Shown here: positions 15,664-23,614 of the stretch, one piece after another | Layout: every line of letters starts with the position of its first letter | Position numbering within the stretch: the first letter of the stretch is position 1 | DNA from: CAZMFZ01 sp964565665 | Lineage (GTDB): Bacteria; Bacteroidota; Bacteroidia; Cytophagales; UBA9547 | NCBI GenBank assembly: GCA_964565665.1 | Contig: CAZMFZ010000030.1 | Coordinates: forward strand, 1 to 29,857 | Length of the DNA: 29,857 bases | Direction of reading: 5' to 3' | Made by a program: the position numbers and the translations under genes | Notes under the pieces: model-generated | What the model was told of the DNA's origin: nothing | Database searches by the model: none | The model's input: only the letters and a program-made list of their open reading frames with translations

Positions 15664-16386
15664 TCACAACTTCTCTTCTAATTTCCCCAGCTCCATTTTA
15701 AACATCTCCCTCACCTCTTTGGCAAAGGGGTTGTCGTTTTCTATTGAGATAAATAAATCCCAAGAATCGCCTCCTAAGAAGTTTTTAATATCTAAAAGTC
15801 GCTCGTAAGCCCTTGTTTTCATCACAAATTCTTTAACATCCATTGCAGTAAGTGCTCTGGCAATAAAATGGGTAAGCCCCTGCACATAAGCCATCTCCTT
15901 ATCATGTTCTTCAGGTGTTCGCAGTATCACATTGAGCTTCAATGCCTCTTTGGCAAATGTAACGATGGAATCTGACTTTGAAGTTCGAACCGGACAAACT
16001 ACAAAATTCAACCCCTCAATGCCATTTTTACCGCTCTGTGGCCCAAATAATGGATGTGTACCTACTATCTCGCAAGTGGAAGGCAGGTATTTTTTCATGA
16101 GTTCTACAGGCTTTATTTTTACTGAGGCCACATCTATCACCAAAGCATGGGGATTGATGAGGCGACTATTCTCTTTTAAGAAAGCCTCAAAAAAACTTAT
16201 ATTAGTACAAAGAATGATGATGTCTTTTTCTAAGGCCGATTCTAGTGTATTCCAGCTTACACACAATTCTTTGGCTTTTGCTTCGTAATTGGTTCTATTC
16301 CAAGCGTATACATCAAAATGCGATGTGAGATGAGGAGCTAAAAATTGCCCAAAAGTGCCAAAGCCAATGATAGAAAGTGATTTCAT
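15664..16386 (-). CDS. tyrA: Prephenate dehydrogenase-like protein
   Basis: From the ATG at 16386 the protein is 240 residues beginning MKSLSIIGFGTFGQFLAPHL, with a Rossmann GxGxxG for NAD(P). Downstream motifs fit TyrA: DIIILCTNISFFEAFL, VIDVASVKIKPVELMK, GTHPLFGPQSGKNGIEG (the GTHPMFGP-type substrate motif, His near residue 111), and VQGLTHFIARAL. Prephenate dehydrogenase makes 4-hydroxyphenylpyruvate in tyrosine synthesis. At about 240 residues it is shorter than many bacterial TyrA proteins (280-370) and lacks a C-terminal ACT domain, so feedback control may be absent. A nine-codon extension to 16413 is possible but puts the glycine motif unusually far from the N-terminus. Confidence 0.85.
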   Translation of the reverse strand: MKSLSIIGFGTFGQFLAPHLTSHFDVYAWNRTNYEAKAKELCVSWNTLESALEKDIIILCTNISFFEAFLKENSRLINPHALVIDVASVKIKPVELMKKYLPSTCEIVGTHPLFGPQSGKNGIEGLNFVVCPVRTSKSDSIVTFAKEALKLNVILRTPEEHDKEMAYVQGLTHFIARALTAMDVKEFVMKTRAYERLLDIKNFLGGDSWDLFISIENDNPFAKEVREMFKMELGKLEEKL

Positions 16387-16520
16387 TAGGGTAGAATAAA
16401 CAGCTGATTTCAATAGTTTTCAAAGATGAGAATTATCAAATTCAAAACATTCATTAATATTGGTTTTTGTTTTGGCATAAAGTCTAAAAGCAATTCCCAC
16501 ACATTTAAAAAGTAAATTTT

Positions 16521-16772
16521 ATGGATGTATCAGTAGATATAAGTCTTTATCCTTTAGAAAGCGAATATATAGATACAATATGGGATTTTATAGATTTGCT
16601 CAAAGCCAATAAAAACTTAACAGTAGTTACCAATGGCCTCAGTACGCAAGTTTTTGGCGATTATAAAGAAGTAATGGCCGCTTTGACAGAAGATATTTTA
16701 AAAGTATTTGAAGACCACAGGGCTGTTTTTGTGCTAAAAATTGCCAAAGGAATACACAGATTGGAGGCTTAA
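16521..16772 (+). CDS. YkoF/MTH1187-like thiamine-binding family protein
   Basis: This 83-residue protein, MDVSVDISLYPLESEYIDTI ... TVVTNGLSTQVFGDYKEVMA ... FVLKIAKGIHRLEA, fits the small ferredoxin-like fold family related to the YKOF domain and MTH1187. The conserved I-x-x-YPL start, NGLSTQVFGDY and the final strand FVLKI are visible. YkoF of Bacillus binds thiamine; for single-domain relatives the ligand is less certain. It has no signal peptide and is cytoplasmic. The frame ends with TAA at 16772, and the orphan YetF tail follows immediately in the same frame. YkoF-like and YetF-like genes are not usually one operon, so the junction is probably a deletion scar. Confidence 0.75.
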   Translation: MDVSVDISLYPLESEYIDTIWDFIDLLKANKNLTVVTNGLSTQVFGDYKEVMAALTEDILKVFEDHRAVFVLKIAKGIHRLEA

Positions 16773-16910
16773 TCAAACCACGGCATTGAAGAAATAACAG
16801 AGGTAGGTTTGGCTGTGCTAGAGGTAGATGGCAATGTGAGCGTGATGTTGAAAAGTTTGAAGCATCATTCAGCAAAAAAAAGAAAAAGCAAAAAGATAAT
16901 GCACAAATAA
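16773..16910 (+). pseudogene. Orphan C-terminal fragment of a YetF/DUF421-like gene
   Basis: Directly after the TAA of the YkoF-like gene and in the same frame, the sequence reads SNHGIEEITEVGLAVLEVDG then NVSVMLKSLKHHSAKKRKSK and a stop at 16910. The stretch HGIEEITEVGLAVLEVDGNVSV matches the end of the DUF421 (YetF) cytoplasmic domain, which normally follows three membrane helices. No start codon, membrane part or upstream domain is present. It is probably what remains after a deletion that removed the front of the gene. Confidence 0.6.
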
Positions 16911-16943
16911 TCAAACTGATAACTTAATTAAAAACCCATAAAC

Positions 16944-18077
16944 ATGGAAAACGCTGTAGAAATAATACCAAACCAACCTACCATATTATCAAAAGAGCAA
17001 TACGCTTTCAACAAAAAACTAGCTGACATTAAACTTTTACAAGCCGATTTGAAGCATATAACTGAAGGTCTGCCAAAGGCAATACATCAACTTCAAGAAT
17101 TGCTTATTCCATTTGAGGCTTTGAAACTACAACTGGCTACCGAAAGAATCGTTGCTATTGATGACTATTCTCACCAAATAAAATTTACAAAAAAGCAAAC
17201 CGAAGTTTTGGCCGATTATCTAATTGAAGAGATTGAAAAAATATTTGAAAAATCGGAAGAGAAAGATGAAAAGCTGCTAGAAATATTTAACATATATGCA
17301 GCAATGAGTTTTGAGGAATATGAAACCGAACTTACCAAACAAGAAAAGATAATGAGTGCTGATATACTGAAAAACATGTTCGGTGTAGAGGTAGAATTCA
17401 ACGAAGATAAATCGATGGAAGATATACTCAGTGAGGCTCAAGGCAAAATTTTCGAAAAAATGGGGAGCGACAAGGAAAGGCAAGAGCAAAACCAGCGAAA
17501 CCGCAAAAACACAAAATCACAATTAAAACAGGAAGAAAATCAAAAAGCCGCAGATGAGTTAAAAAAGAAATCTATCAGGGAAATTTACATTGAAATGATA
17601 AAAATTTTTCACCCAGATACTGAGCAAGATGAAGAGAGAAAGGTTGAAAAAGAAGAGATAAGTAAAAGGCTTACAGAAGCTTACAAGAAAAATGATATTT
17701 TTACACTGCTCAAAATTGAGACAGACTACTTACAATTTGATAGCGAACGCATAAGTAGACTTTCGGCCAACAAACTGAAAGTATACAACGACATTCTGAC
17801 TTCGCAGAAAATGAAACTTGAGCAAGAACTCTGGCTGCTAAAAGAAAAAAATAATTTTATATACAGAGGAATGCTCTATAAAAATAGCAAGCCAAAATCA
17901 TTTCTCAACAAGCAGAAAAGACAAATGGAAGAGGTTTGTCAAGATATAAAAAAACAAACCATTCAACTCAGAAGTTTTGACCCTGAATTAAAAAAACACC
18001 TTTTGTTATTTATGGAAACTCAGCTGTTTGAATCAAAATTGAGCCAAAACCCATTCACGGCTGGTTTTCCTTTTTGA
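16944..18077 (+). CDS. J-domain-like coiled-coil protein
   Basis: This 377-residue hydrophilic protein is rich in Lys/Glu and largely helical. Around residue 223 it has IYIEMIKIFHPDTEQ followed by EISKRLTEAYKKNDIFTLLK, which has the helix II - His-Pro-Asp - helix III layout of a J domain (usual form YRKLAxxxHPD ... FKEINEAYEVL). The domain sits in the middle rather than at the N-terminus, and no glycine/phenylalanine-rich or zinc-finger region of DnaJ is present, so it is not DnaJ itself. Long coiled coils flank it (residues about 20-110 and 150-205). If the J domain is active it would stimulate an Hsp70 (DnaK). No membrane segment or signal peptide is present, and the client is unknown. Confidence 0.6.
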   Translation: MENAVEIIPNQPTILSKEQYAFNKKLADIKLLQADLKHITEGLPKAIHQLQELLIPFEALKLQLATERIVAIDDYSHQIKFTKKQTEVLADYLIEEIEKIFEKSEEKDEKLLEIFNIYAAMSFEEYETELTKQEKIMSADILKNMFGVEVEFNEDKSMEDILSEAQGKIFEKMGSDKERQEQNQRNRKNTKSQLKQEENQKAADELKKKSIREIYIEMIKIFHPDTEQDEERKVEKEEISKRLTEAYKKNDIFTLLKIETDYLQFDSERISRLSANKLKVYNDILTSQKMKLEQELWLLKEKNNFIYRGMLYKNSKPKSFLNKQKRQMEEVCQDIKKQTIQLRSFDPELKKHLLLFMETQLFESKLSQNPFTAGFPF

Positions 18078-18152
18078 GGCAATTCCATTTACGATTTTTG
18101 GCTGTAAAATTTCCCTTTCTTAGTATTAAATTTCAGATTTTAATAATTAATC

Positions 18153-18803
18153 ATGCTCACCGCCCACCATATAAAGAAGACTTACGGGCCGCTACAGGTG
18201 CTAAAAGGTATAAATCTCAGCATAGAAAAAGGAGAAGTGGTATCTATAGTAGGCTCGTCAGGAGCCGGAAAAAGTACTTTGTTGCACATTCTTGGTACTT
18301 TAGATAGCGCTGATGAAGGTTCGCTCGTGCTTAATGAAGTTGATTTGCTAAAGCTCAAAGACAAAGAAATAGCTAAGGTTCGCAACTTGCGAATGGGGTT
18401 TATTTTCCAGTTTCACAACTTATTGCCCGAATTTACGGCTCTAGAAAACATATGTATTCCTGCTTACATAGCCAATAAAAAAGAGGGTGAAACCAAAAGA
18501 AAAGCTTGGGAGTTGTTAGAAATGCTCAATATTGGCCATCGTGCATCACACAAGCCATCGGAAATGTCGGGAGGAGAGCAGCAACGCACAGCTGTAGCAA
18601 GGGCATTGATTAATGGCCCCGAAATTGTGTTTGCCGATGAACCGAGCGGAAACCTCGATTCGAAAAATGCTGAAGAATTGCACCAATTATTTTTCAAACT
18701 CAGAAGTGAACTTGGGCATACATTTGTAATCGTTACCCACAATCAAGAATTGGCCAATATGGCCGATAGAAAACTTGAGATGAAAGACGGCATAATAATC
18801 TGA
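18153..18803 (+). CDS. lolD: LolD-type ABC transporter ATP-binding protein
   Basis: This 216-residue ATPase has Walker A GSSGAGKST (34-42), a Q-loop (FIFQFHNLLPEFTALENI), signature MSGGEQQR (138-145), Walker B IVFADEP (158-164), D-loop SGNLDS and the switch His in VIVTHNQEL. The FQFHNLLPEFTALEN and GNLDSKNAEELHQLF stretches and short length are typical of LolD/MacB-type ATPases, which drive release of lipoproteins from the inner membrane (LolCDE). The membrane partners LolC/E are not in this window, so it is probably a stand-alone locus, as is often seen in Bacteroidota. The start ATG at 18153 begins MLTAHHIKKTYGPLQVLKGI. Confidence 0.9.
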   Translation: MLTAHHIKKTYGPLQVLKGINLSIEKGEVVSIVGSSGAGKSTLLHILGTLDSADEGSLVLNEVDLLKLKDKEIAKVRNLRMGFIFQFHNLLPEFTALENICIPAYIANKKEGETKRKAWELLEMLNIGHRASHKPSEMSGGEQQRTAVARALINGPEIVFADEPSGNLDSKNAEELHQLFFKLRSELGHTFVIVTHNQELANMADRKLEMKDGIII

Positions 18804-18821
18804 ATATCTATCAAATAGGGG

Positions 18822-18853
18822 TTGTGTAAGTAATATTGAGCAAGTTACTTTTG
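18822..18853 (+). promoter_or_regulatory. Putative promoter of the small membrane gene
   Basis: TACTTTTG (18846-18853) is an exact match to the -7 consensus TAnnTTTG. A TTG at 18822-18824 lies 21 nt upstream, close to the -33 position. Transcription would start near 18860, about 26 bp before the ATG at 18886. Confidence 0.4.
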
Positions 18854-18885
18854 TAAGTACGTTTTTTTTGTGTAATTCAATAACT

Positions 18886-19099
18886 ATGTCATACAAACCC
18901 AACGATTTTAGATATTATTTTTTTGAAGTTTTTTTCAGGGTTGCCCTACTGACCGCCATAATTGGAGTTGGAATATTTATTTGGAGAAGTTCGTTTGGAG
19001 AAGTACTTCGGTGGGATAGCCAAATATGTGGGTGTTACCATCGATTTACTTATTTATGCAGTTAAGTATTACTTAGGAATGGAAGATAAAATTTTGTGA
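18886..19099 (+). pseudogene. Small one-helix membrane protein gene, frame broken
   Basis: The ATG at 18886 gives MSYKPNDFRYYFFEVFFRVA then LLTAIIGVGIFIWRSS, one clear membrane helix. The frame then runs through an implausible cysteine-rich tail to a stop at 19065. Removing one T from the TTT at 18994-18996 gives SSLEKYFGGIAKYVGVTIDL then LIYAVKYYLGMEDKIL and a stop at 19099, a well-behaved ending with a second amphipathic or hydrophobic stretch. The intended protein is about 70 residues. I do not recognise the family. An 11-bp direct repeat (18980-18990 and 18994-19004) lies at the break and could favour slippage. It lies between lolD and pssA on the same strand. A sequencing error is possible. 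Confidence 0.55.
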
Positions 19100-19123
19100 T
19101 TGCCTAGTAAAGCTATATTTTTA
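19093..19123 (+). promoter_or_regulatory. Putative pssA promoter
   Basis: TTTG (19093-19096) followed after 19 nt by TATTTTTA (19116-19123) fits the Bacteroidota consensus with one mismatch. A transcript starting near 19130 would exclude a start at 19100 and favours the TTG at 19166 for pssA. Confidence 0.45.
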
Positions 19124-19165
19124 ACAGTCAGAAAAATTTGCAATCTATCATTCAATCCTCACATT

Positions 19166-19855
19166 TTGTTTATTCTACGCCATATTCCTAATTTCCTCAC
19201 CTGCTGCAATTTGATTTGTGGCTTGCTCGGCATCATACAAGTTTTCAATGGAAATTTGATTAATGCCGCCTATTTTGTATTTGCTGGTGCGTTTTTCGAT
19301 TTTATAGATGGCTTGGCTGCCCGAGCCTTAAATGTGCAATCTACTATTGGTAAAGACCTCGATTCTTTGGCCGATATTGTCACTTTTGGTGTATTGCCTG
19401 GCTTTGTAATGTATAAAATAATGGGCATCTATGCCACAAACCCCTATTTGCCCAATATTGCATTGTTGATTCCTGTTTTTTCCGCTTTAAGGCTTGCGAA
19501 GTTCAACAACGATCCTCGCCAATCACTAGATTTTTATGGCCTTCCTACACCTGCCAATGCTTTATTTTTGAGCTCGCTTCCGCTTATCCTTTTCAATAAT
19601 AAATCGGGAATATTTAATCTTATTTTCAATCAAAATAGCCTCAGCATCATCATTTTGTTGTTTTGCTACTTACTTGTTTCAGATATTAGGTTGTTTTCCT
19701 TAAAATTTAAAAAACTGAGTTGGCAAAATAATTTGTATCCCCTCATATTAATTATAGTCTCCAATATCTTGTTTTTCAGTTTATTTTACACAGCCATTCC
19801 CTTTATTATAATATTGTACATACTTTTGTCGTTGATTAAAAATTCTGTTGAATAA
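19166..19855 (+). CDS. pssA: CDP-diacylglycerol-serine O-phosphatidyltransferase
   Basis: This integral membrane enzyme makes phosphatidylserine from CDP-diacylglycerol and serine, the first step to phosphatidylethanolamine. The CDP-alcohol phosphotransferase motif D-x2-D-G-x2-A-R-x8-G-x3-D-x3-D is complete in FFDFIDGLAARALNVQ then GKDLDSLADIVTFG (Asp45, Asp48, Asp66, Asp70 when numbered from 19166). About six hydrophobic helices follow. There is no ATG near the N-terminus. TTG at 19166 gives MFILRHIPNFLTCCNLICGL, which matches the family start (K-x-IPNxLTxxNLxxG); a TTG at 19100 would add 22 poorly conserved residues and lies upstream of the putative promoter. Its stop overlaps the purS start by one base. 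Confidence 0.88.
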   Translation: MFILRHIPNFLTCCNLICGLLGIIQVFNGNLINAAYFVFAGAFFDFIDGLAARALNVQSTIGKDLDSLADIVTFGVLPGFVMYKIMGIYATNPYLPNIALLIPVFSALRLAKFNNDPRQSLDFYGLPTPANALFLSSLPLILFNNKSGIFNLIFNQNSLSIIILLFCYLLVSDIRLFSLKFKKLSWQNNLYPLILIIVSNILFFSLFYTAIPFIIILYILLSLIKNSVE

Positions 19856-20106
19856 TGAGATTTGTAGCTGAAATTGAGGTGATGCCTTTAAAAGAAATAC
19901 TTGATCCGCAAGGTAAAGCAGTATTGTTGGGTTTGGGAAATTTAGGAATAAAAAATGTGCAAGATGTGAGAATCGGAAAGCATATCACCATGGCTTTAGA
20001 ATCAACTACGCTAGCAGAAGCAGAAGCAGAAGTAGAAATGGCATGTCAAAAACTATTAGCCAATCTTATAATGGAAAGCTATACTTTTAAAATAAACACC
20101 TTATAA
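19855..20106 (+). CDS. purS: Phosphoribosylformylglycinamidine synthase subunit PurS
   Basis: This 83-residue protein reads MRFVAEIEVMPLKEILDPQG then KAVLLGLGNLGIKNVQDVRI, then GKHITMALESTTLAEAEAEV. It carries the PurS signature: a first strand, K-x-x-I-L-D-P-Q-G-K-A and the V-x-x-V-R-I-G-K motif. PurS bridges PurL and PurQ in the FGAM synthetase complex, where ammonia from PurQ reaches PurL (step 4 of de novo purine synthesis). purL and purQ are not in this window. The ATG overlaps the pssA stop (TAATG), so translation is probably coupled with pssA even though the pathways differ. Confidence 0.9.
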   Translation: MRFVAEIEVMPLKEILDPQGKAVLLGLGNLGIKNVQDVRIGKHITMALESTTLAEAEAEVEMACQKLLANLIMESYTFKINTL

Positions 20107-20179
20107 AAAAACTTATCGAAAGAAACCTTTACTATACAAATTGTTGTATTAATCATTTCACATCCTATTTTATTTGAAA

Positions 20180-23100
20180 ATGAAGAAAGGTATCATAATT
20201 ACATTCTCAATCATTCCAGTTTTACTTTTTGGTACAGTTTCAGAATCGGTGCTTTCGAAAGGAGAATGGTTTAAAATCGGGATTACCCAGCCAGGAATCT
20301 ACAAAATTGATTATAATTTCCTCAAAAATATTGGCCTTGATGTAAACAATCTCGACCCAAAGAAAATTCAGCTATATGGAAATGGCGGAGGCATGTTGCC
20401 ACCAAAAATTAGCAGCTTCAGAGTAGATGATTTGGCTGAAAATGCCATCGAGGTTGTGGGAGAAGCCGATGGCAAATTTAACCCTGGAGATTATATTTTA
20501 TTTTATTCCCAAGGGCACGATACTTGGAAGCCAGATTTGAATCAAGGCATTTTTGTTCATTCAAAAAATATTTACTGCGATACAGCATATTATTTTATCA
20601 CTTACAATCAAACTGAAGGCAAGCGACTTGAAAGCCAGCTTTCACCCGCTGCTTCTTCCGATTTCCAAACAAGCTTCGATGAGCATTTATTTCACGAAGA
20701 TGATAAGACTAACATCATAAAATCGGGTAGAGAGTGGTTTGGCGATAATTTTTCAATTACAAATACGTATTCTTATAATTTTAATTTTACTGGCTATGTA
20801 TCTGGTACGCCAATAAAATTGAAAACAAATGCAGGCATTTTATTTGGGCTTGGCGCTAGGCAATCCGGGTCTGTTTTTTTTAATTATAAGTTAAACAACA
20901 TTAATTTCGGAACATTTAGCATACCAAGTGGAGAAGGATGTGGCGAATGTTTAACAAAAGGCAACTCACTTGGAGCCTTGTTTATTGCCACACCAGATAT
21001 TGCCATTCCAAATACTGCTTCAATAACGGCCACTGCCAATACTTCACAAGACCCAAATGGCAAAAGCTATCTAAATTATATAGCCCTAAATTTCAAAAAA
21101 GTATTGGAATTGAGAAATGGGCAAACTGCTTTTCGTACTCTAGATCAGCAATCTAATATTAATTATCAAGTTTCTTCTGTCGCTTCAACTTCCAAAGTAT
21201 GGGATGTAACTACACCATATCGAGCTTTTTTAGTAAGCAATAGCAATGGAAACACCATAGAATTTTCAGCAAATCAAGATTCACTCCCTCATGAATTTGT
21301 GGCTTTTACTCCCGAAGCCGTAAATTTATCTCCCGCTTTCATAGGCAAAGTAGCCAACCAAAATTTACACGGAATGGAAGTACCCAATTTGCTAATCGTT
21401 ACCCATTTTTCATTACTTGACCAAGCCAACCAATTGGCTACTTTGAGAAGAAGCCAAGGCATCTCTGTTGAAATTGCAACTACCAGCCAAGTGTACAATG
21501 AATTTTCAAGCGGTGGACAAGACGTTACAGCCATTCGCGATTTGTGCAGAATGTTATTTAAAAAAGGTGGTTTGAAAAATCTATTATTGTTTGGAAGCTG
21601 CTCTTACGACTACAAATATAGGACACCTGCCAATACCAATTTAGTACCTTGCTACGAGTCGTACGAGTTGTTTGGTTCGGTAACTAGCTATTCCTCAGAA
21701 GATTACTATGCTTTTTTTGGCGATAATGAAGGCAATTGGGAAGAAGGGAACAATGCGATTGACTATAATATGCAGATTGGCGTAGGGAGAATTCCAGTAA
21801 AAAATGCCTCAGAGGCACAAAATGTTGTAGACAAACTAAAATATTATGCGGAAGAAAATGCTTTTGGCAAATGGAGAAACAAGTCGATTTTCATTGCAGA
21901 CAATGGCAGCAATGCCAATGAGTTTAATATTTTTTTAAATGATACGGAAGGGATGATTAGAACTGCCACGAGTTATAACCCCAATTTAAACGTGAGTAAA
22001 ATATACCTCGATGCCTACAAGGATAAATCTACTCCCAAAGGTGTAGAAACACCTGGAGCAAACGAAGCATTGCGAAATGCAATAAACCAAGGGGCACTAC
22101 TGCTCAACTACATTGGGCATGGCGGTACCGAAGGGTTGGCTCAAGAAGGTATAATCACCAAATCCACAATTGAAAACTATCAAAACATGGCAAGGTTGCC
22201 CTTCTGGATTACTGCTACTTGCGATTTCAGTACTTATGATAATCCTGAAAAAAATTCGGCAGGTGTACTGGTGTTAATAAAACCAAATGGCGGTGGTATT
22301 GGCATTATATCAGCCTCTCGTACGGTTTATTCCAGCACAAATTCTGCACTCAATACTGCTTTTTTAAGTAATGTATTTAAACCTATGCGAGATGGCACTA
22401 TGCCTACTTTGGGTGAAATATTTAAACAAACTAAAAACGGTAGTCGTGCAGGAGTCTACAACCGAAGTTATTCATTGATAGGCGACCCATCTATGACATT
22501 GAACTACCCTAAATACAATGTTATTGCCACCAAGATAAATGGGAAAGCCACTGACACCGTGAAAGCATTGTCTGAAATGCGAATAGAAGGCAAAATAACC
22601 AACCCTAAAGATTCAAACATTATCTCTGATTTCAATGGCGAGGTAATATTTGAAGTTTACGACAAAGTAGATACTTTCAATACTTTTGGACAGCAATACA
22701 GCGTTCCGACCAAAGTACCGCAACGCTCAAGCATATTTTATGCAGGTAAAGCTGAAGTGAGAAACGGTTTGTTCTTTACCAGTTTCATTGTACCCAAAGA
22801 TATAAACTATCGCATGGGAAATGGCAAAATAAGTATGTATGCTTTCGATAAAACGAAACGAAAAGATGCCGCAGGTTACAAAACAGATTTTATTATTGGA
22901 GGTGGGAATACAAATGCCGCTATCGATACCATTCCGCCTGAAATTGCCCTATTTATGAACGATACCACCTTCAAAAGTGGAAACCTCACGGATACTAACC
23001 CAATGATTTTAGCAAAGTTTTTTGATGAAAGTGGCATCAATATTGCCAAATCTTCAGTTGGACATGAAATATCTGCGGTAATCGACAGCGAATCCGCAAA

Positions 23101-23581
23101 CCCAATAATTCTCAATGATTTCTATGAAACCTCATTAACTACCTACCGCAAGGGAAGCGTAAATTACCAATTGAATGCCTTGACTGATGGTAACCATACG
23201 CTAACGCTAAAAGCTTGGGACACTTATAATAATTCCTCGGAGAAAAAAATTGATTTTATTGTGTCAAATACCTCAAAATTGGCATTAGAGAAACTCTTTA
23301 ACTACCCAAATCCTGCCACTGAATACACCATTTTCCAGTTTATTCACAACCATGCGGGCGAAGATTTGGCTTTAGATATTGAAGTGATAGACCGCATCGG
23401 CAAATCTGTATACCAAATTTCTCAAAATTTCCCTGAAAGCCCCTCTACTGTAGAATATAGATGGGATTTCAACACTACTGACAATATTTCGGCAGGCACC
23501 TACGTTTACCGTTGCAAATTGCGATCTCTATCCAACAATTCCGAAGCTATGGCCATTGAAAAGTTGGTTATCATACGTTAA
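20180..23581 (+). CDS. porU: Type IX secretion system sortase PorU
   Basis: This 1133-residue exported protein starts at the ATG at 20180 (MKKGIIITFSIIPVLLFGTV, signal peptide). The N-terminal region has the PorU pattern GEWFKIGITQPGIYKIDYNF then LKNIGLDVNNLDPKKIQLYG. A C25 (gingipain-like) peptidase domain spans about residues 400-780, with the catalytic pair His647 in LLNYIGHGGTEGL and Cys681 in WITATCDFSTYDNPEK. The end has a T9SS C-terminal-domain-like fold (FNYPNPATEYTIFQF ... AGTYVYRCKL). PorU removes the C-terminal signal of T9SS cargo and attaches the cargo to A-LPS at the cell surface (Porphyromonas). It is followed after 33 bp by porV, its partner in the attachment complex. Confidence 0.92.
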   Translation: MKKGIIITFSIIPVLLFGTVSESVLSKGEWFKIGITQPGIYKIDYNFLKNIGLDVNNLDPKKIQLYGNGGGMLPPKISSFRVDDLAENAIEVVGEADGKFNPGDYILFYSQGHDTWKPDLNQGIFVHSKNIYCDTAYYFITYNQTEGKRLESQLSPAASSDFQTSFDEHLFHEDDKTNIIKSGREWFGDNFSITNTYSYNFNFTGYVSGTPIKLKTNAGILFGLGARQSGSVFFNYKLNNINFGTFSIPSGEGCGECLTKGNSLGALFIATPDIAIPNTASITATANTSQDPNGKSYLNYIALNFKKVLELRNGQTAFRTLDQQSNINYQVSSVASTSKVWDVTTPYRAFLVSNSNGNTIEFSANQDSLPHEFVAFTPEAVNLSPAFIGKVANQNLHGMEVPNLLIVTHFSLLDQANQLATLRRSQGISVEIATTSQVYNEFSSGGQDVTAIRDLCRMLFKKGGLKNLLLFGSCSYDYKYRTPANTNLVPCYESYELFGSVTSYSSEDYYAFFGDNEGNWEEGNNAIDYNMQIGVGRIPVKNASEAQNVVDKLKYYAEENAFGKWRNKSIFIADNGSNANEFNIFLNDTEGMIRTATSYNPNLNVSKIYLDAYKDKSTPKGVETPGANEALRNAINQGALLLNYIGHGGTEGLAQEGIITKSTIENYQNMARLPFWITATCDFSTYDNPEKNSAGVLVLIKPNGGGIGIISASRTVYSSTNSALNTAFLSNVFKPMRDGTMPTLGEIFKQTKNGSRAGVYNRSYSLIGDPSMTLNYPKYNVIATKINGKATDTVKALSEMRIEGKITNPKDSNIISDFNGEVIFEVYDKVDTFNTFGQQYSVPTKVPQRSSIFYAGKAEVRNGLFFTSFIVPKDINYRMGNGKISMYAFDKTKRKDAAGYKTDFIIGGGNTNAAIDTIPPEIALFMNDTTFKSGNLTDTNPMILAKFFDESGINIAKSSVGHEISAVIDSESANPIILNDFYETSLTTYRKGSVNYQLNALTDGNHTLTLKAWDTYNNSSEKKIDFIVSNTSKLALEKLFNYPNPATEYTIFQFIHNHAGEDLALDIEVIDRIGKSVYQISQNFPESPSTVEYRWDFNTTDNISAGTYVYRCKLRSLSNNSEAMAIEKLVIIR

Positions 23582-23614
23582 TATATTTCTTTTGCATAAT
23601 TTTCAAATTACAAA

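Noticed and set aside
18868..18885. TTG start for the small membrane gene
   Set aside because: The ATG at 18886 gives a cleaner N-terminus, and the TTG lies only a few bases from the expected transcription start.
19100..19165. Upstream TTG start for pssA
   Set aside because: It adds 22 unconserved residues and would start upstream of the predicted transcription start near 19130.
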